Below are positions 1-7,953 of a DNA stretch of 44,551 bases, in pieces. Within the stretch, counting starts at the first letter, position 1; each line of letters starts with the position of its first letter. The position numbers and the translations under genes are program-made. The notes under the pieces were generated by a model that saw nothing but the letters and a program-made list of their open reading frames with translations, had not been told where the DNA came from and did no database searches. Origin of the DNA: Archangium gephyra (lineage in GTDB: Bacteria > Myxococcota > Myxococcia > Myxococcales > Myxococcaceae); NCBI GenBank assembly GCA_003243425.1, contig QFQP01000058.1, positions 1 through 44,551 on the forward strand, in the 5' to 3' direction.

Positions 1-64
1 TAGGTAGGCTGGAAGTCCAACCTGGGGTGGATCAGTTTCACGCCGGCGGGTGGATCAGTTTCAG
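1..64. mobile_element. IS21-like insertion sequence end (remnant)
   Basis: The 15-base word GGTGGATCAGTTTCA occurs at 26-40 and again at 49-63, separated by CGCCGGCG, giving a 23-base period. Short direct repeats of the type TGGxTCAxTTT...CCGGCG are typical of the multi-repeat termini of IS21-family elements, where the transposase binds. No istA/istB coding sequence is visible, so the body of the element would lie left of the window. The hypothetical gene that follows begins about 40 bases to the right. I recognise the pattern from memory of the family; a solo end or a MITE-like remnant is equally possible. Confidence 0.45.
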
Positions 65-104
65 AGCGGCCGAAGCAGCGCGGGCGCTGCTCAGGCCTCT
101 GAAC

Positions 105-1010
105 ATGGCCGCAACCATCTCCACCAGCCGCTTCGCAGCCCTTTCCGCTTCAGCATCGGTCGTCGCCTCACGACTGAGCGGCATCAACGAGCCACTCGCC
201 CGTGAATGCCACACGCGGATCATGACGATCTACCCGCGCCTTCGTGCTGAGCGCTTCGCGGCGGCCCGCGCGATGGAACTGCTGACCGCGGCGAAGGCCG
301 CAGCCCGACGTGACAAGGCCGCGGTGAAATCGCACATCGACGCTGCGCTCCACGTCGGCGAATTCTTCGATTGGGCAGACATCTGCGACTTCGTTCACCA
401 GCGAGAGGCGATTTCTCTGACCATGGACGGACTCGAGAAGGCGTTCCGCGCCCGCGGAGCCGACGGTGAGAAGTTCGCGTCGCGCTTCACGCAAGCCATT
501 GAGCGCTCAGTCGCGGTTGCCGCTGAACTCACGCGCGCCACGGCCGAATACGCCCGCGCGACTGCAGCTTTCACCACGGAATACCGTGCACTCGCGGCGG
601 CCATCGCCTTCGGGCGCGCCGTGCTCGCTGACCTCGGCGTCGAAATGCCCCGCATCGCCGACGCGAAACGCGGCTTCATGACGACGACAGCCGCGAGCGA
701 GGTGAAGGTCGCTCGCACTGACGCCGATGTCGCCGCCGCTTCGGCAGCACACCGGGCGATCACCACGGAACCTGCTGCTGACGTCGAGCCGGAACCGCAC
801 ACGTCTCCGTCGCACGTTGGAACGGTCGACGAACGGCCGAACGTCACCAATGCGACGACGAAAACGACTCTCAGAGATCGACCTGCATCCCCAGCTCGAC
901 CACGCGGCCCGGCGGCAGACCGAAGTAGCTCGTCGCCGACAGCGCGTTGCGCGACACGAACGCGAACAGCAACTTGCGCCACACCATCATCGGCGCCTTG
1001 CCGTTGGTGA
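105..1010 (+). CDS. Hypothetical alanine-rich protein, 3' end antisense to kup
   Basis: I do not recognise this protein. From the ATG at 105 it has 301 residues: a helical Ala/Arg/Glu-rich body (residues ~1-215) with no membrane segment, then a Pro/Thr-rich tail. Codons show the local bias for G/C in third position up to about 860, so the body is probably a real gene. The last 140 bases run antisense through the end of kup and encode an Arg/Ser/Pro-rich tail that looks accidental. The frame is open upstream to 27, inside the IS-like end, so the native 5' end may have been cut off or replaced by the insertion. No convincing ribosome binding site precedes 105. Start and natural stop are both uncertain. 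Confidence 0.45.
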   Translation: MAATISTSRFAALSASASVVASRLSGINEPLARECHTRIMTIYPRLRAERFAAARAMELLTAAKAAARRDKAAVKSHIDAALHVGEFFDWADICDFVHQREAISLTMDGLEKAFRARGADGEKFASRFTQAIERSVAVAAELTRATAEYARATAAFTTEYRALAAAIAFGRAVLADLGVEMPRIADAKRGFMTTTAASEVKVARTDADVAAASAAHRAITTEPAADVEPEPHTSPSHVGTVDERPNVTNATTKTTLRDRPASPARPRGPAADRSSSSPTARCATRTRTATCATPSSAPCRW

Positions 1011-2835
1011 GCAGCGTCTCGCGCCCCAGGAAGTAACTCGTGGTCGACGGCTCGCACACCAGCCCGTGCTCACGCGCGCGCAGCAAGATGTTTGGCACGT
1101 TGGGCGTCTCCATGAAGCCCGTCTTCCACATCACGCGGAAGAAGCCCTGACCGAGATCCTCGACCTCGATCTGCTCCTCGCGCGGCACGTGCGGGTACTC
1201 CTGCGGGAGAATCGACAGCAGCACCACCTGCCGGTGCAGCACCTGGTTGTGCTTGAGGTGATGCAGCATGACCGGCGGCGTACCGTCGGGATTTCCGGCC
1301 ATGAACACCGCCGTGCCACGCACGCGGTGCGGCTTGGTCGACTCGAGATCTTCGAGCAGCGCGGTCAACGGCATCAGAGACTTGTTGAAGCGCCTGGCCA
1401 GCTCCGCGCGACCGGTCTTCCACGTCGTCATCAACGCGAACAGGCAGACGCCAATCGCGATCGGGAACCAGCCGCCGTCGAAGAACTTCACCGCGTTCGC
1501 GGCGAGGAACGGCAGGTCGAACGCGAGGAAGAGCGTCGTCACCAGAATCACCGGCGCGAGGTTCCACTTCCACCGGCGGTACATGACGACCGCGAAGAGA
1601 ATCGAGGTGATGGTCATCGTGCCCGTCACGGCGATGCCGTACGCGGCTGCGAGCGCCGACGATTCACGGAACGCGAGCACCAGGGCCAGGCACGCCACCA
1701 TCATCAGGTTGTTCACTTCGGGGATGTAGATCTGCCCTTCGTTCACCGCCGAGGTGTGCACGATGGTCACGCGCGGCATGAAGCCCAGCTGCACCGCCTG
1801 ACGCGTGAGCGAGAACGCCCCGCTGATCATCGCCTGCGACGCGATGATCGCCGCCGCCGTCGACAACACCACCATCGGGTACAGGAACATCGGCGGCACC
1901 AGCGCCCAGAACGGCTTCTCGACCCACCCTTCGTTGAGCAACGCCGCGCCCTGACCGAAGTAGTTCAGCAGCAACGACGGCATCACCACCGCGTACCAGC
2001 TCAGGCGAATCGGCCGCGTACCGAAGTGGCCCATGTCGGCGTAGAGCGCCTCGCCACCGGTGATGCAGAGCACCACGCCGCCGAGCACCAGAAACGCGCG
2101 GTGCGCGTCGGCCTGAAACAGCGCGATGGCGTAGCGCGGGTCGATGGCCTTCAAGACCTCGGGCCTGCTCACGATCGAAATCACGCCGAGCACGCCGAGC
2201 ACCACGAACCAGGTGATCATCACCGGCCCGAAGGCCTTGCCGATCATGTCGGTGCCGCGCTTCTGAATCAGGAACAGCCCGAAGATGATCACCAGGGTGA
2301 TGGGCACCACGAAGCGGTCCATCGCGTGGGTGGCGACGCCCAGACCTTCGACCGCGGACAGCACCGAAATCGCGGGCGTGATGATGCCGTCGCCGTAGAG
2401 CAGCGCCGAACCGAACAACGCCGAGAGCACCAGGAACGCACGCACGCGCGCGCTCACGGTCTGCGGCACGAGCGCGAGCATCGAGAACATGCCGCCTTCG
2501 CCCTTGTTGTCGGCGCGCATGATGAACTGGATGTACTTCACGGTGACGACCAGCATCAGCGCCCAGAAGATGAGCGAGAGCAGGCCCATCACGTTCGCGT
2601 CGGTGACCTCCAGCGCGTGATGCTTCACCGCGCCCTTCGCGTCTTTCGCGAAGCACTCCGCCATCGTGTACAGCGGGCTGGTACCGATATCGCCGAAGAC
2701 GATGCCGAGCGCGCCTACCGTCAACGCCGCGAGTGAGCCCTTCGAATGACCGTGGTGCGCGGGGGCCGGGGAGCCTGGGTCAGGCTCCTTCGATTGACCC
2801 GCCGCGGCGCCTTCCGCCGACTTGCCGTCGCTCAT
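871..2835 (-). CDS. kup: Kup family low-affinity potassium transporter
   Basis: A 654-residue K+ uptake permease of the inner membrane (KUP/HAK/KT family, probably K+:H+ symport). The family signature GALGIVFGDIGTSPLYT lies in the first membrane helix, followed by about eleven more hydrophobic helices (for example LMLVVTVKYIQFIM and AFLVLSALFGSALLYGDGII) and a ~170-residue hydrophilic C-terminal domain ending in VVELGMQVDL. Length matches bacterial Kup. The frame is open 94 codons further upstream, but that extension has no Kup character and crosses the start of the divergent kinase gene. I therefore chose the ATG at 2835 (MSDGKSAEG); an ATG at 2847 is also possible. No strong ribosome binding site is visible. 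The gene is divergent from the kinase and convergent with the hypothetical gene on the left. Confidence 0.92.
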   Translation of the reverse strand: MSDGKSAEGAAAGQSKEPDPGSPAPAHHGHSKGSLAALTVGALGIVFGDIGTSPLYTMAECFAKDAKGAVKHHALEVTDANVMGLLSLIFWALMLVVTVKYIQFIMRADNKGEGGMFSMLALVPQTVSARVRAFLVLSALFGSALLYGDGIITPAISVLSAVEGLGVATHAMDRFVVPITLVIIFGLFLIQKRGTDMIGKAFGPVMITWFVVLGVLGVISIVSRPEVLKAIDPRYAIALFQADAHRAFLVLGGVVLCITGGEALYADMGHFGTRPIRLSWYAVVMPSLLLNYFGQGAALLNEGWVEKPFWALVPPMFLYPMVVLSTAAAIIASQAMISGAFSLTRQAVQLGFMPRVTIVHTSAVNEGQIYIPEVNNLMMVACLALVLAFRESSALAAAYGIAVTGTMTITSILFAVVMYRRWKWNLAPVILVTTLFLAFDLPFLAANAVKFFDGGWFPIAIGVCLFALMTTWKTGRAELARRFNKSLMPLTALLEDLESTKPHRVRGTAVFMAGNPDGTPPVMLHHLKHNQVLHRQVVLLSILPQEYPHVPREEQIEVEDLGQGFFRVMWKTGFMETPNVPNILLRAREHGLVCEPSTTSYFLGRETLLTNGKAPMMVWRKLLFAFVSRNALSATSYFGLPPGRVVELGMQVDL

Positions 2836-2968
2836 TCGCGGGCACATACCGCAACGCCAACTTCGCGGAAGTGAACTCGCAAACCCGGCCATATTCCGTG
2901 CGGTTGCGAGAAGCGTGGTATGCCTTCTCCCCTGCTGCGGTCGCTGCGGGGGGCCGCTGTGAGGTGCC
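2836..2968. promoter_or_regulatory. Divergent promoter region between kup and the Ser/Thr kinase
   Basis: This 133-base gap separates two divergent start codons and should hold both promoters. The stretch around 2880-2925 is locally richer in A/T (it contains CATATTCCG and GGTATGCC). I could not assign -35/-10 boxes with confidence, and I saw no c-di-AMP (ydaO-type) riboswitch core upstream of kup. GAGGT at 2963-2967 is the probable ribosome binding site of the kinase, though its spacing to the ATG is short. Confidence 0.35.
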
Positions 2969-4522
2969 ATGTCTGAGACGGAGCTCGATCCTCTCGTTGG
3001 CCAGGTCCTCAACGGGCGTTTCGAGATCGTGTCTCCACTCGGCGTGGGCGGCATGGGGCGCGTGTACAAGGCGGTGCAGCAGCCGCTGGGCCGTGAAGTC
3101 GCGCTGAAGGTGCTCAACCCACGCTACGACGGCACGAAAGACCCGGGCTTCGAGCGCCGCTTCTTCCTCGAAGCGTCGATGACCTCGAAGCTGAAGCACC
3201 CCAACACCATCACGGTGCACGACTACGGGCGCACCGAAGACGGCATCTATTTCATCGCCATGGAGCTGCTCGAAGGCGAGACGCTCCAGAAGATCCTGGC
3301 CGAGAACGGCCGCCTGCCGTGGGCGCGCGCGCTGTACGTCGGCGGGCAGATCGCCCGCTCGCTGCGTGAAGCGCACAAGCTGGGCATGGTGCACCGCGAC
3401 CTCAAGCCCGCGAACATCATGTTGGTGTCGGAGGGCACCGGCGGCGACCTGGTGAAGGTGCTCGACTTCGGGCTCGTCAAGTCGTTCACGCCTGATCACC
3501 CGAAGGAAGACGAGGTCGATCGCACCGGGCTCACGCAGGCAGGCGTGCTGCTCGGCTCTCCGCTCTACATGGCGCCCGAACAGGCGCGTGGCGAAGCCGA
3601 CCCGCGCACCGACATCTACGCGCTCGGCGTGGTGGTCTTTCAGATGATCGCCGGTCGCCCGCCCTTCATGAGCAAGGAGAGCATCGACGTCATCGTGAAG
3701 CACATTCGCGAGCCCGCGCCGGATCTCCAGGAGCTGGTGCCCGAAGTGCCGCTCGAGGTCGCGCACGTGGTCGCCAAGTGTCTGGCGAAGGAACCGTCGG
3801 CGCGCTTCCAGTCGATGGACGAGCTGCTCGAGGCGATGCGCATCGCGGGCTCGGGCCAGGGGCTGTCGGGCGCGTTCGTCGATCCACGCACGCAGTCGGG
3901 CATCATCGCGCGTACGTCGACGCCGGGCATGCCGGCGGTTCAGGGTGGCGCGGCCACGCCGTCGTTCACCAGCGCCGAGCAGGTGCGCAGCCACGAGATC
4001 GAGCTCCTCGACGGCGACAAGCCGGCGTCGCGTACGAAGCTGTTGCTCATTGCCGCGGTGGTGACCTTCGTCGGCATCGGGCTCGGTGGGGCCATCGCAT
4101 GGAAGGCGACGCGGCCGGAAGAAGTGCCGGTGAAGCCGCCCGTGGTCGAGTTGCCGCCCACCACGCCGCCGCCCCTGGCCGAGACACCGAAGCCTCCGCA
4201 GGCCGTCGACGTGACGTTCGAGGTCGACAGCGTGCCGCGTGGCGCTCGCGTGACGCGCGACGGTGAAGAGTTGGGCGTGACGCCGTTCGCCTTCTCGCTG
4301 CCGAAGACCGGCGACGCGCCGCTCCAGGTCGAGCTGCAGTTCGCGCTCGATGGCTACGAGACCGCGTCGCTCACCGCGCAGGGGAGCGATGGCACGGTGA
4401 ACGTGTCGAAGGCGCTGGTCGCCAGACCGAAGAAGCCCGAGGTGACGAAGCCTCCGAAGAACGTGAAGAAGCCGCCGAAGTCGCCGCAGCAGCCCGAAGG
4501 GTTCAAGGCCGACCCGTACTGA
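2969..4522 (+). CDS. Membrane-anchored Hanks-type Ser/Thr protein kinase with PEGA domain
   Basis: A 517-residue eukaryotic-like kinase. The kinase domain spans ~18-290: glycine loop LGVGGMGRVY, ATP lysine K47 in VALKVL, E68 in the C-helix, catalytic loop HRDLKPAN with D144, DFG at 166-168, and MAPEQARG in the activation segment. All key residues are present, so it should be active. A Thr/Ser-rich linker leads to one membrane helix at ~357-379, then a Pro-rich spacer, a PEGA-type beta domain (~414-470; SVPRGARVTRDGEELGVTPF) and a Lys/Pro-rich tail. The kinase is therefore cytoplasmic and PEGA lies outside the inner membrane as a likely sensor or wall-binding part. The stop codon abuts the convergent stop of the next gene within the palindrome TGATCA (4520-4525). 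Substrates are unknown. Confidence 0.93.
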   Translation: MSETELDPLVGQVLNGRFEIVSPLGVGGMGRVYKAVQQPLGREVALKVLNPRYDGTKDPGFERRFFLEASMTSKLKHPNTITVHDYGRTEDGIYFIAMELLEGETLQKILAENGRLPWARALYVGGQIARSLREAHKLGMVHRDLKPANIMLVSEGTGGDLVKVLDFGLVKSFTPDHPKEDEVDRTGLTQAGVLLGSPLYMAPEQARGEADPRTDIYALGVVVFQMIAGRPPFMSKESIDVIVKHIREPAPDLQELVPEVPLEVAHVVAKCLAKEPSARFQSMDELLEAMRIAGSGQGLSGAFVDPRTQSGIIARTSTPGMPAVQGGAATPSFTSAEQVRSHEIELLDGDKPASRTKLLLIAAVVTFVGIGLGGAIAWKATRPEEVPVKPPVVELPPTTPPPLAETPKPPQAVDVTFEVDSVPRGARVTRDGEELGVTPFAFSLPKTGDAPLQVELQFALDGYETASLTAQGSDGTVNVSKALVARPKKPEVTKPPKNVKKPPKSPQQPEGFKADPY

Positions 4523-4963
4523 TCAGTAGTCGCCTTCACAGGCGTGCGACTTGTCGGCGCGCATGACGATGGCTCGGAGTGCACCAGCGTTTGCGCCGGG
4601 CGCGGCGCGATACGCGGCAGCGACCTCGGCGCAGCTCAGCGACTTCTCGCGAACGTGGCAGGTGACGGCCACCTCGAACGAACCGGCGTCGATGAACTGG
4701 TCGGGGACGTCTTTCACCTCGACCACGTAGGCGTCGGTGCAACCGGCGGCACGAAGCTCCTTCGTGCCGATCGCGTTTCTCGCCTTCCACGCGACCGAGG
4801 CAGTTCGGGTCAGCTGGGTGAACGCGCGCCGCGGGCCCGGCGCGAAGGCGGTGATGGCCGCCAGCAGCGTGCAGCAGATGGCGAGCAGCACCGCGACGAC
4901 GATGGCCGCGATGAGACAGCCCGAGGTCCGCTTCTTTTCGACGCTCAATAGTCCTGCTCGCAC
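4523..4963 (-). CDS. Small single-pass membrane protein, paralogue of its upstream neighbour
   Basis: Function not recognised. From the GTG at 4963 it has 146 residues. After a short basic N-terminus (KKRTSGCLIAAIVV) comes one membrane helix (~17-42), then a ~100-residue soluble domain with conserved cysteines (AAGCTDAYV, TCHVREKSLSCAEV) and the ending CEGDY. The upstream gene shares this layout: KKRSSGCLIAVVV, then EAGCPEAGV, FCQGTFSLPTCDEV, AYRNAPG, and the ending CEQDY. The two are clearly tandem duplicates. A TTG at 4948 overlaps the upstream stop (TTGA) and has GCAGGA just before it, so it is a strong alternative start that would remove five residues. Translation is probably coupled to the upstream gene. 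Confidence 0.7.
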   Translation of the reverse strand: MRAGLLSVEKKRTSGCLIAAIVVAVLLAICCTLLAAITAFAPGPRRAFTQLTRTASVAWKARNAIGTKELRAAGCTDAYVVEVKDVPDQFIDAGSFEVAVTCHVREKSLSCAEVAAAYRAAPGANAGALRAIVMRADKSHACEGDY

Positions 4964-5427
4964 TGGTTCTTCTTCGCGCTCTTCCGCTTCACGATCACCT
5001 TGAACGGCCCCGGCTTCACGCCCGGAGCGTTGCGATACGCGGTGGCGACCTCGTCACAGGTCGGCAGGCTGAAGGTGCCCTGACAAAACACCACGACCGA
5101 CTCGCCGTCGGTCTTCATTCCACCGTCGACCAACTCGCCGAACACCTCGGCGACGTCGGCGAGGTCGATGACGCCCGCTTCCGGGCAGCCGGCCTCACGA
5201 ACCTCCTTCGCGCCGGGCGCAGTGAGCGCCTTGTTGAGCACGCCCATGCCCTTCCCCAGCATCGAGAACGCGCGCTTGCCCTCGGGTGTCTGGGCCGCGG
5301 CACCGACCAGCACCGCGGTGGCGATGCAGCCCACGCCCAGCAGCACGGCGATGACGACCACCGCGATGAGACAGCCGGACGAACGCTTCTTCGGCGCGGG
5401 CGGCTGAGAAGGAGGTAGCGGCGTCAT
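4945..5427 (-). CDS. Small single-pass membrane protein, first of a tandem paralogue pair
   Basis: A 160-residue protein of unknown function: Pro-rich cytoplasmic N-terminus (MTPLPPSQPPAPKKRSSG), a membrane helix at ~20-43 (CLIAVVVIAVLLGVGC), then a periplasmic domain with paired cysteines (EAGCPEAGV, FCQGTF..CDEV) and a conserved AYRNAPG segment. The ATG at 5427 is preceded on its strand by little that resembles a ribosome binding site, but upstream in-frame codons cross the divergent receptor gene and show no coding character. The last 19 bases overlap the downstream paralogue. The four aligned cysteines suggest a disulfide-stabilised extracytoplasmic fold in both copies. Confidence 0.72.
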   Translation of the reverse strand: MTPLPPSQPPAPKKRSSGCLIAVVVIAVLLGVGCIATAVLVGAAAQTPEGKRAFSMLGKGMGVLNKALTAPGAKEVREAGCPEAGVIDLADVAEVFGELVDGGMKTDGESVVVFCQGTFSLPTCDEVATAYRNAPGVKPGPFKVIVKRKSAKKNQCEQDY

Positions 5428-5481
5428 GTGGTGGTAGGTTGCCACGCCCGCCGTCGCTGCTGCCTGACGAAAGTGGAGGCC
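5428..5481. promoter_or_regulatory. Short divergent promoter region
   Basis: Only 54 bases separate the start of the small membrane protein pair from the TonB-dependent receptor gene, so their promoters must overlap each other or the coding ends. GGAGG at 5475-5479 is a well-placed ribosome binding site that fixes the receptor start at 5482. I could not name a promoter class. Confidence 0.35.
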
Positions 5482-7953
5482 ATGTCGCGCCGAACGTTCC
5501 GACTCTTCTTCGTACTGTGCCTCGCGCCGACGCTGGTGCTGGCCGACACGCGCACTGAAGCGCGCCGCCACTTCAAGACCGGCATGGCGCTCATCGCCGA
5601 CGGCAAACTCGACGACGGCGTCGGCGAGCTGCTGGAGGCGTACAACATTCGCCCCCACCCCAACGTGCACTTCAACATCGCGCGTGCGTACGAGCAGGCG
5701 GGGCGCCCGGCAGACGCGCTCACGTACTACCGCCGCTACCTCGACGCGAAGCCGCCCGACGCCGAAGCGGTGCGCGAGACCGTCGCGAAGCTGGAAGCGC
5801 AGCTGCCGAAACAGCCCGAGGTCGCGACACCGGTCGAGCCCGCGAAGGTCGTCACGCCGGTGAGCCCGCAGGTCGATTCGGCGACGGTCGAGCGGCTCAA
5901 CGCACTCGCCGAACGCCTCGAACGCGCCGTCGACAAGGCCGAGACCAGGGCCGCCGCAGAAGAAGCGAAGAAGGAAGAAGCCGTCGGCGAAGAAGACTTC
6001 GGCGTTCCGTACGAAGAGACGGTCGTCGCCGCGAGCCGTCGCGCGCAGTCGGCGCTCGATTCACCCAACGCCATCACCGTCATCAGCGGTGATGAGATTC
6101 GCCAGTCGGGGCTGACCTCGCTGCCCGAGATTCTGCGCCGCGTGCCCGGCGCCGAGGTGATGGCCATGGGCATCTCGTCGGCGAACGTGAGCATTCGCGG
6201 CTTCAACCAGCGCGCCGCCAACAAGGTGCTGGTGCTGGTCGACGGCCGGCCCGAGTACCAGGACTTCCTCGGCGTGACGCTGTGGCCGGTGCTGCCGGTG
6301 GGCATCGAAGAGATCGAACGCATCGAGGTGATTCGTGGCCCCGGCTCGGCGCTGTACGGCGCCAACGCGATGCTCGGCGTGGTGAACATCATCACCCGCG
6401 CGCCCGGCACCGGCCCGCAGATGGAGATGAATGGTTTCCTGGGAAACCAGAACTTCGGCGGCGGCAGCTTCGTGGTGTCGGGTGGCTCGAAGCTGCGCTA
6501 CCGCGCGTCGGCCGGCTACCAGCAGGGCGACAAGTACTCGCGCGACTACGACCAGAACCGGGCCGACATCGTCTCGAACGTCGACGACCCGAACCTCGGC
6601 CTGCGCAGCGCGCGCGCCAACCTCACCGCGTTCTACGCGTTCAACCGCGACTTCTCGGTCGCGGTGAGCGGCGGCGTCAACCGGCTCTTCACCGAGCTGT
6701 ACGCCATCGGCCTGCTGCGGAACTTCTACCTCGATGGTGTGGGCGGCTACGCCAAGGTCGACTTCACCGGCGGCCCGGTGAAGGTGCGCTTCTTCTGGAA
6801 CCACTCGACGTTCGACGCGGGCCCCCAGTACGAGCCCATCGGGCAGCGCTCGCTCGACACCGGGGTCGACACCAACGTGTTCGACGGCGAAGCGTTGTTT
6901 CAGAAGGAATTCGAGCTCGGCGGCACGCACGCGTTCGCGGTCGGCGTGTCGACCCGCCTCAAGCGCGTGAAGTGGGGCTACATCGGCCCGCTGACGCAGG
7001 AGCTCCACGCCGCGGCGTTCATTCAGGACGAGTACCACCCCATCAAGCCGCTCGGCATCGTCGCCAGCTACCGCATCGATCGGCACCCGCTGCTCGACAA
7101 CGGAAACCCCGGCTACGCGCAGTCGCCACGCATCTCGCTCGTGTACCGGTTGTTCGAGAACCACGCGCTGCGCGCCAGCTTCGCGACCGCGTTCCGGCAG
7201 CCGACCTTCCTCGAGAGCTACATGAACATTCGCACCCCGGTGCCCGGCGTGAACGGCGCGTCGGTGCTCACCCAGGGCAACCGCGCGCTGCGCCCCGAGC
7301 GGTTGTTCAGCTTCGAGGTCGGCTACCGCGGCGAGGTTCCGCAGGCCGGGCTGACCATCGACCTCGCCGGCTACTGGAACATCGTGAACGACCTCATCGT
7401 GCTGTCGGCGGTGAACCCCGTCGCGCCGGCCGAAGCCTTCGACCCGTCGTCGCAGAGCTATCTGCTTGGCCGCTCACTGTTCTCGAACGACCCGCAGACG
7501 TACACCGCGCGCGGCGGTGAGCTGGGGCTCACGTGGAACGCGCTCAAGGGGCTCGACCTGCGCGCGTCGACCGCGATTCAGAGCATCGTCGCCAACAACG
7601 CCGCGCCGGGCGCGGTGTGCGGTCCGTGCACGCAGGCGCCGACCGTGAAGGTGAACGCCGGCTTCATGTACCGCTCGCCAGTGAACGTCGATCTGTCGGC
7701 CGACTTCAGCTTCGTGAGCAGCAGCATCTGGGTGGAGCGCGAACCTTCGGCGGCGGACCCCACGCAGATCGCGAACCTCCAGAACCCGCTCGCGGCCTAC
7801 ACCGTCATCAACGCGCGCGTGGCGTACCGCCTGTTCGACGACCGCGTCACCGTCGCCGTGGTCGGTTCGCAGCTGGGGCCCAATCATCAGGAACACCCGT
7901 TCGGCAACGACGTGAATCGCCGCGTCTTCGCGACGCTCTCGGTGAAGCCATGA
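5482..7953 (+). CDS. TonB-dependent outer-membrane receptor with N-terminal TPR domain
   Basis: An 823-residue outer-membrane receptor. Signal peptide MSRRTFRLFFVLCLAPTLVLA is likely cleaved before D22. Residues ~25-105 form TPR-like helices (HFNIARAYEQAGRPADALTYYRRYL), followed by a Pro-rich stretch and a charged coiled coil (~135-170). The plug domain begins at YEETVVAASR (~177) and contains ITVISGDEIRQSG, IRGFNQR, VLVLVDGRP and IEVIRGPGSALYGANAMLG. The rest (~320-823) has the alternating aromatic pattern of a 22-strand barrel. In ordinary receptors a TonB box sits near the mature N-terminus; here the TPR and coiled coil precede the plug. ATG 5482 follows GGAGG at 5475-5479. The stop overlaps the lipoprotein start (ATGA), so the two are co-translated. 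The ligand is not predictable from sequence. Confidence 0.9.
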   Translation: MSRRTFRLFFVLCLAPTLVLADTRTEARRHFKTGMALIADGKLDDGVGELLEAYNIRPHPNVHFNIARAYEQAGRPADALTYYRRYLDAKPPDAEAVRETVAKLEAQLPKQPEVATPVEPAKVVTPVSPQVDSATVERLNALAERLERAVDKAETRAAAEEAKKEEAVGEEDFGVPYEETVVAASRRAQSALDSPNAITVISGDEIRQSGLTSLPEILRRVPGAEVMAMGISSANVSIRGFNQRAANKVLVLVDGRPEYQDFLGVTLWPVLPVGIEEIERIEVIRGPGSALYGANAMLGVVNIITRAPGTGPQMEMNGFLGNQNFGGGSFVVSGGSKLRYRASAGYQQGDKYSRDYDQNRADIVSNVDDPNLGLRSARANLTAFYAFNRDFSVAVSGGVNRLFTELYAIGLLRNFYLDGVGGYAKVDFTGGPVKVRFFWNHSTFDAGPQYEPIGQRSLDTGVDTNVFDGEALFQKEFELGGTHAFAVGVSTRLKRVKWGYIGPLTQELHAAAFIQDEYHPIKPLGIVASYRIDRHPLLDNGNPGYAQSPRISLVYRLFENHALRASFATAFRQPTFLESYMNIRTPVPGVNGASVLTQGNRALRPERLFSFEVGYRGEVPQAGLTIDLAGYWNIVNDLIVLSAVNPVAPAEAFDPSSQSYLLGRSLFSNDPQTYTARGGELGLTWNALKGLDLRASTAIQSIVANNAAPGAVCGPCTQAPTVKVNAGFMYRSPVNVDLSADFSFVSSSIWVEREPSAADPTQIANLQNPLAAYTVINARVAYRLFDDRVTVAVVGSQLGPNHQEHPFGNDVNRRVFATLSVKP

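Noticed and set aside
727..2736. Plus-strand open frame of 669 codons, Arg/His-rich
   Set aside because: It lies antisense to kup, shows the Arg/His-rich bias of the complement of a G+C-rich membrane gene and has no domain features.
2836..2968. c-di-AMP riboswitch upstream of kup
   Set aside because: I looked for the conserved core of ydaO-type riboswitches and did not find it.
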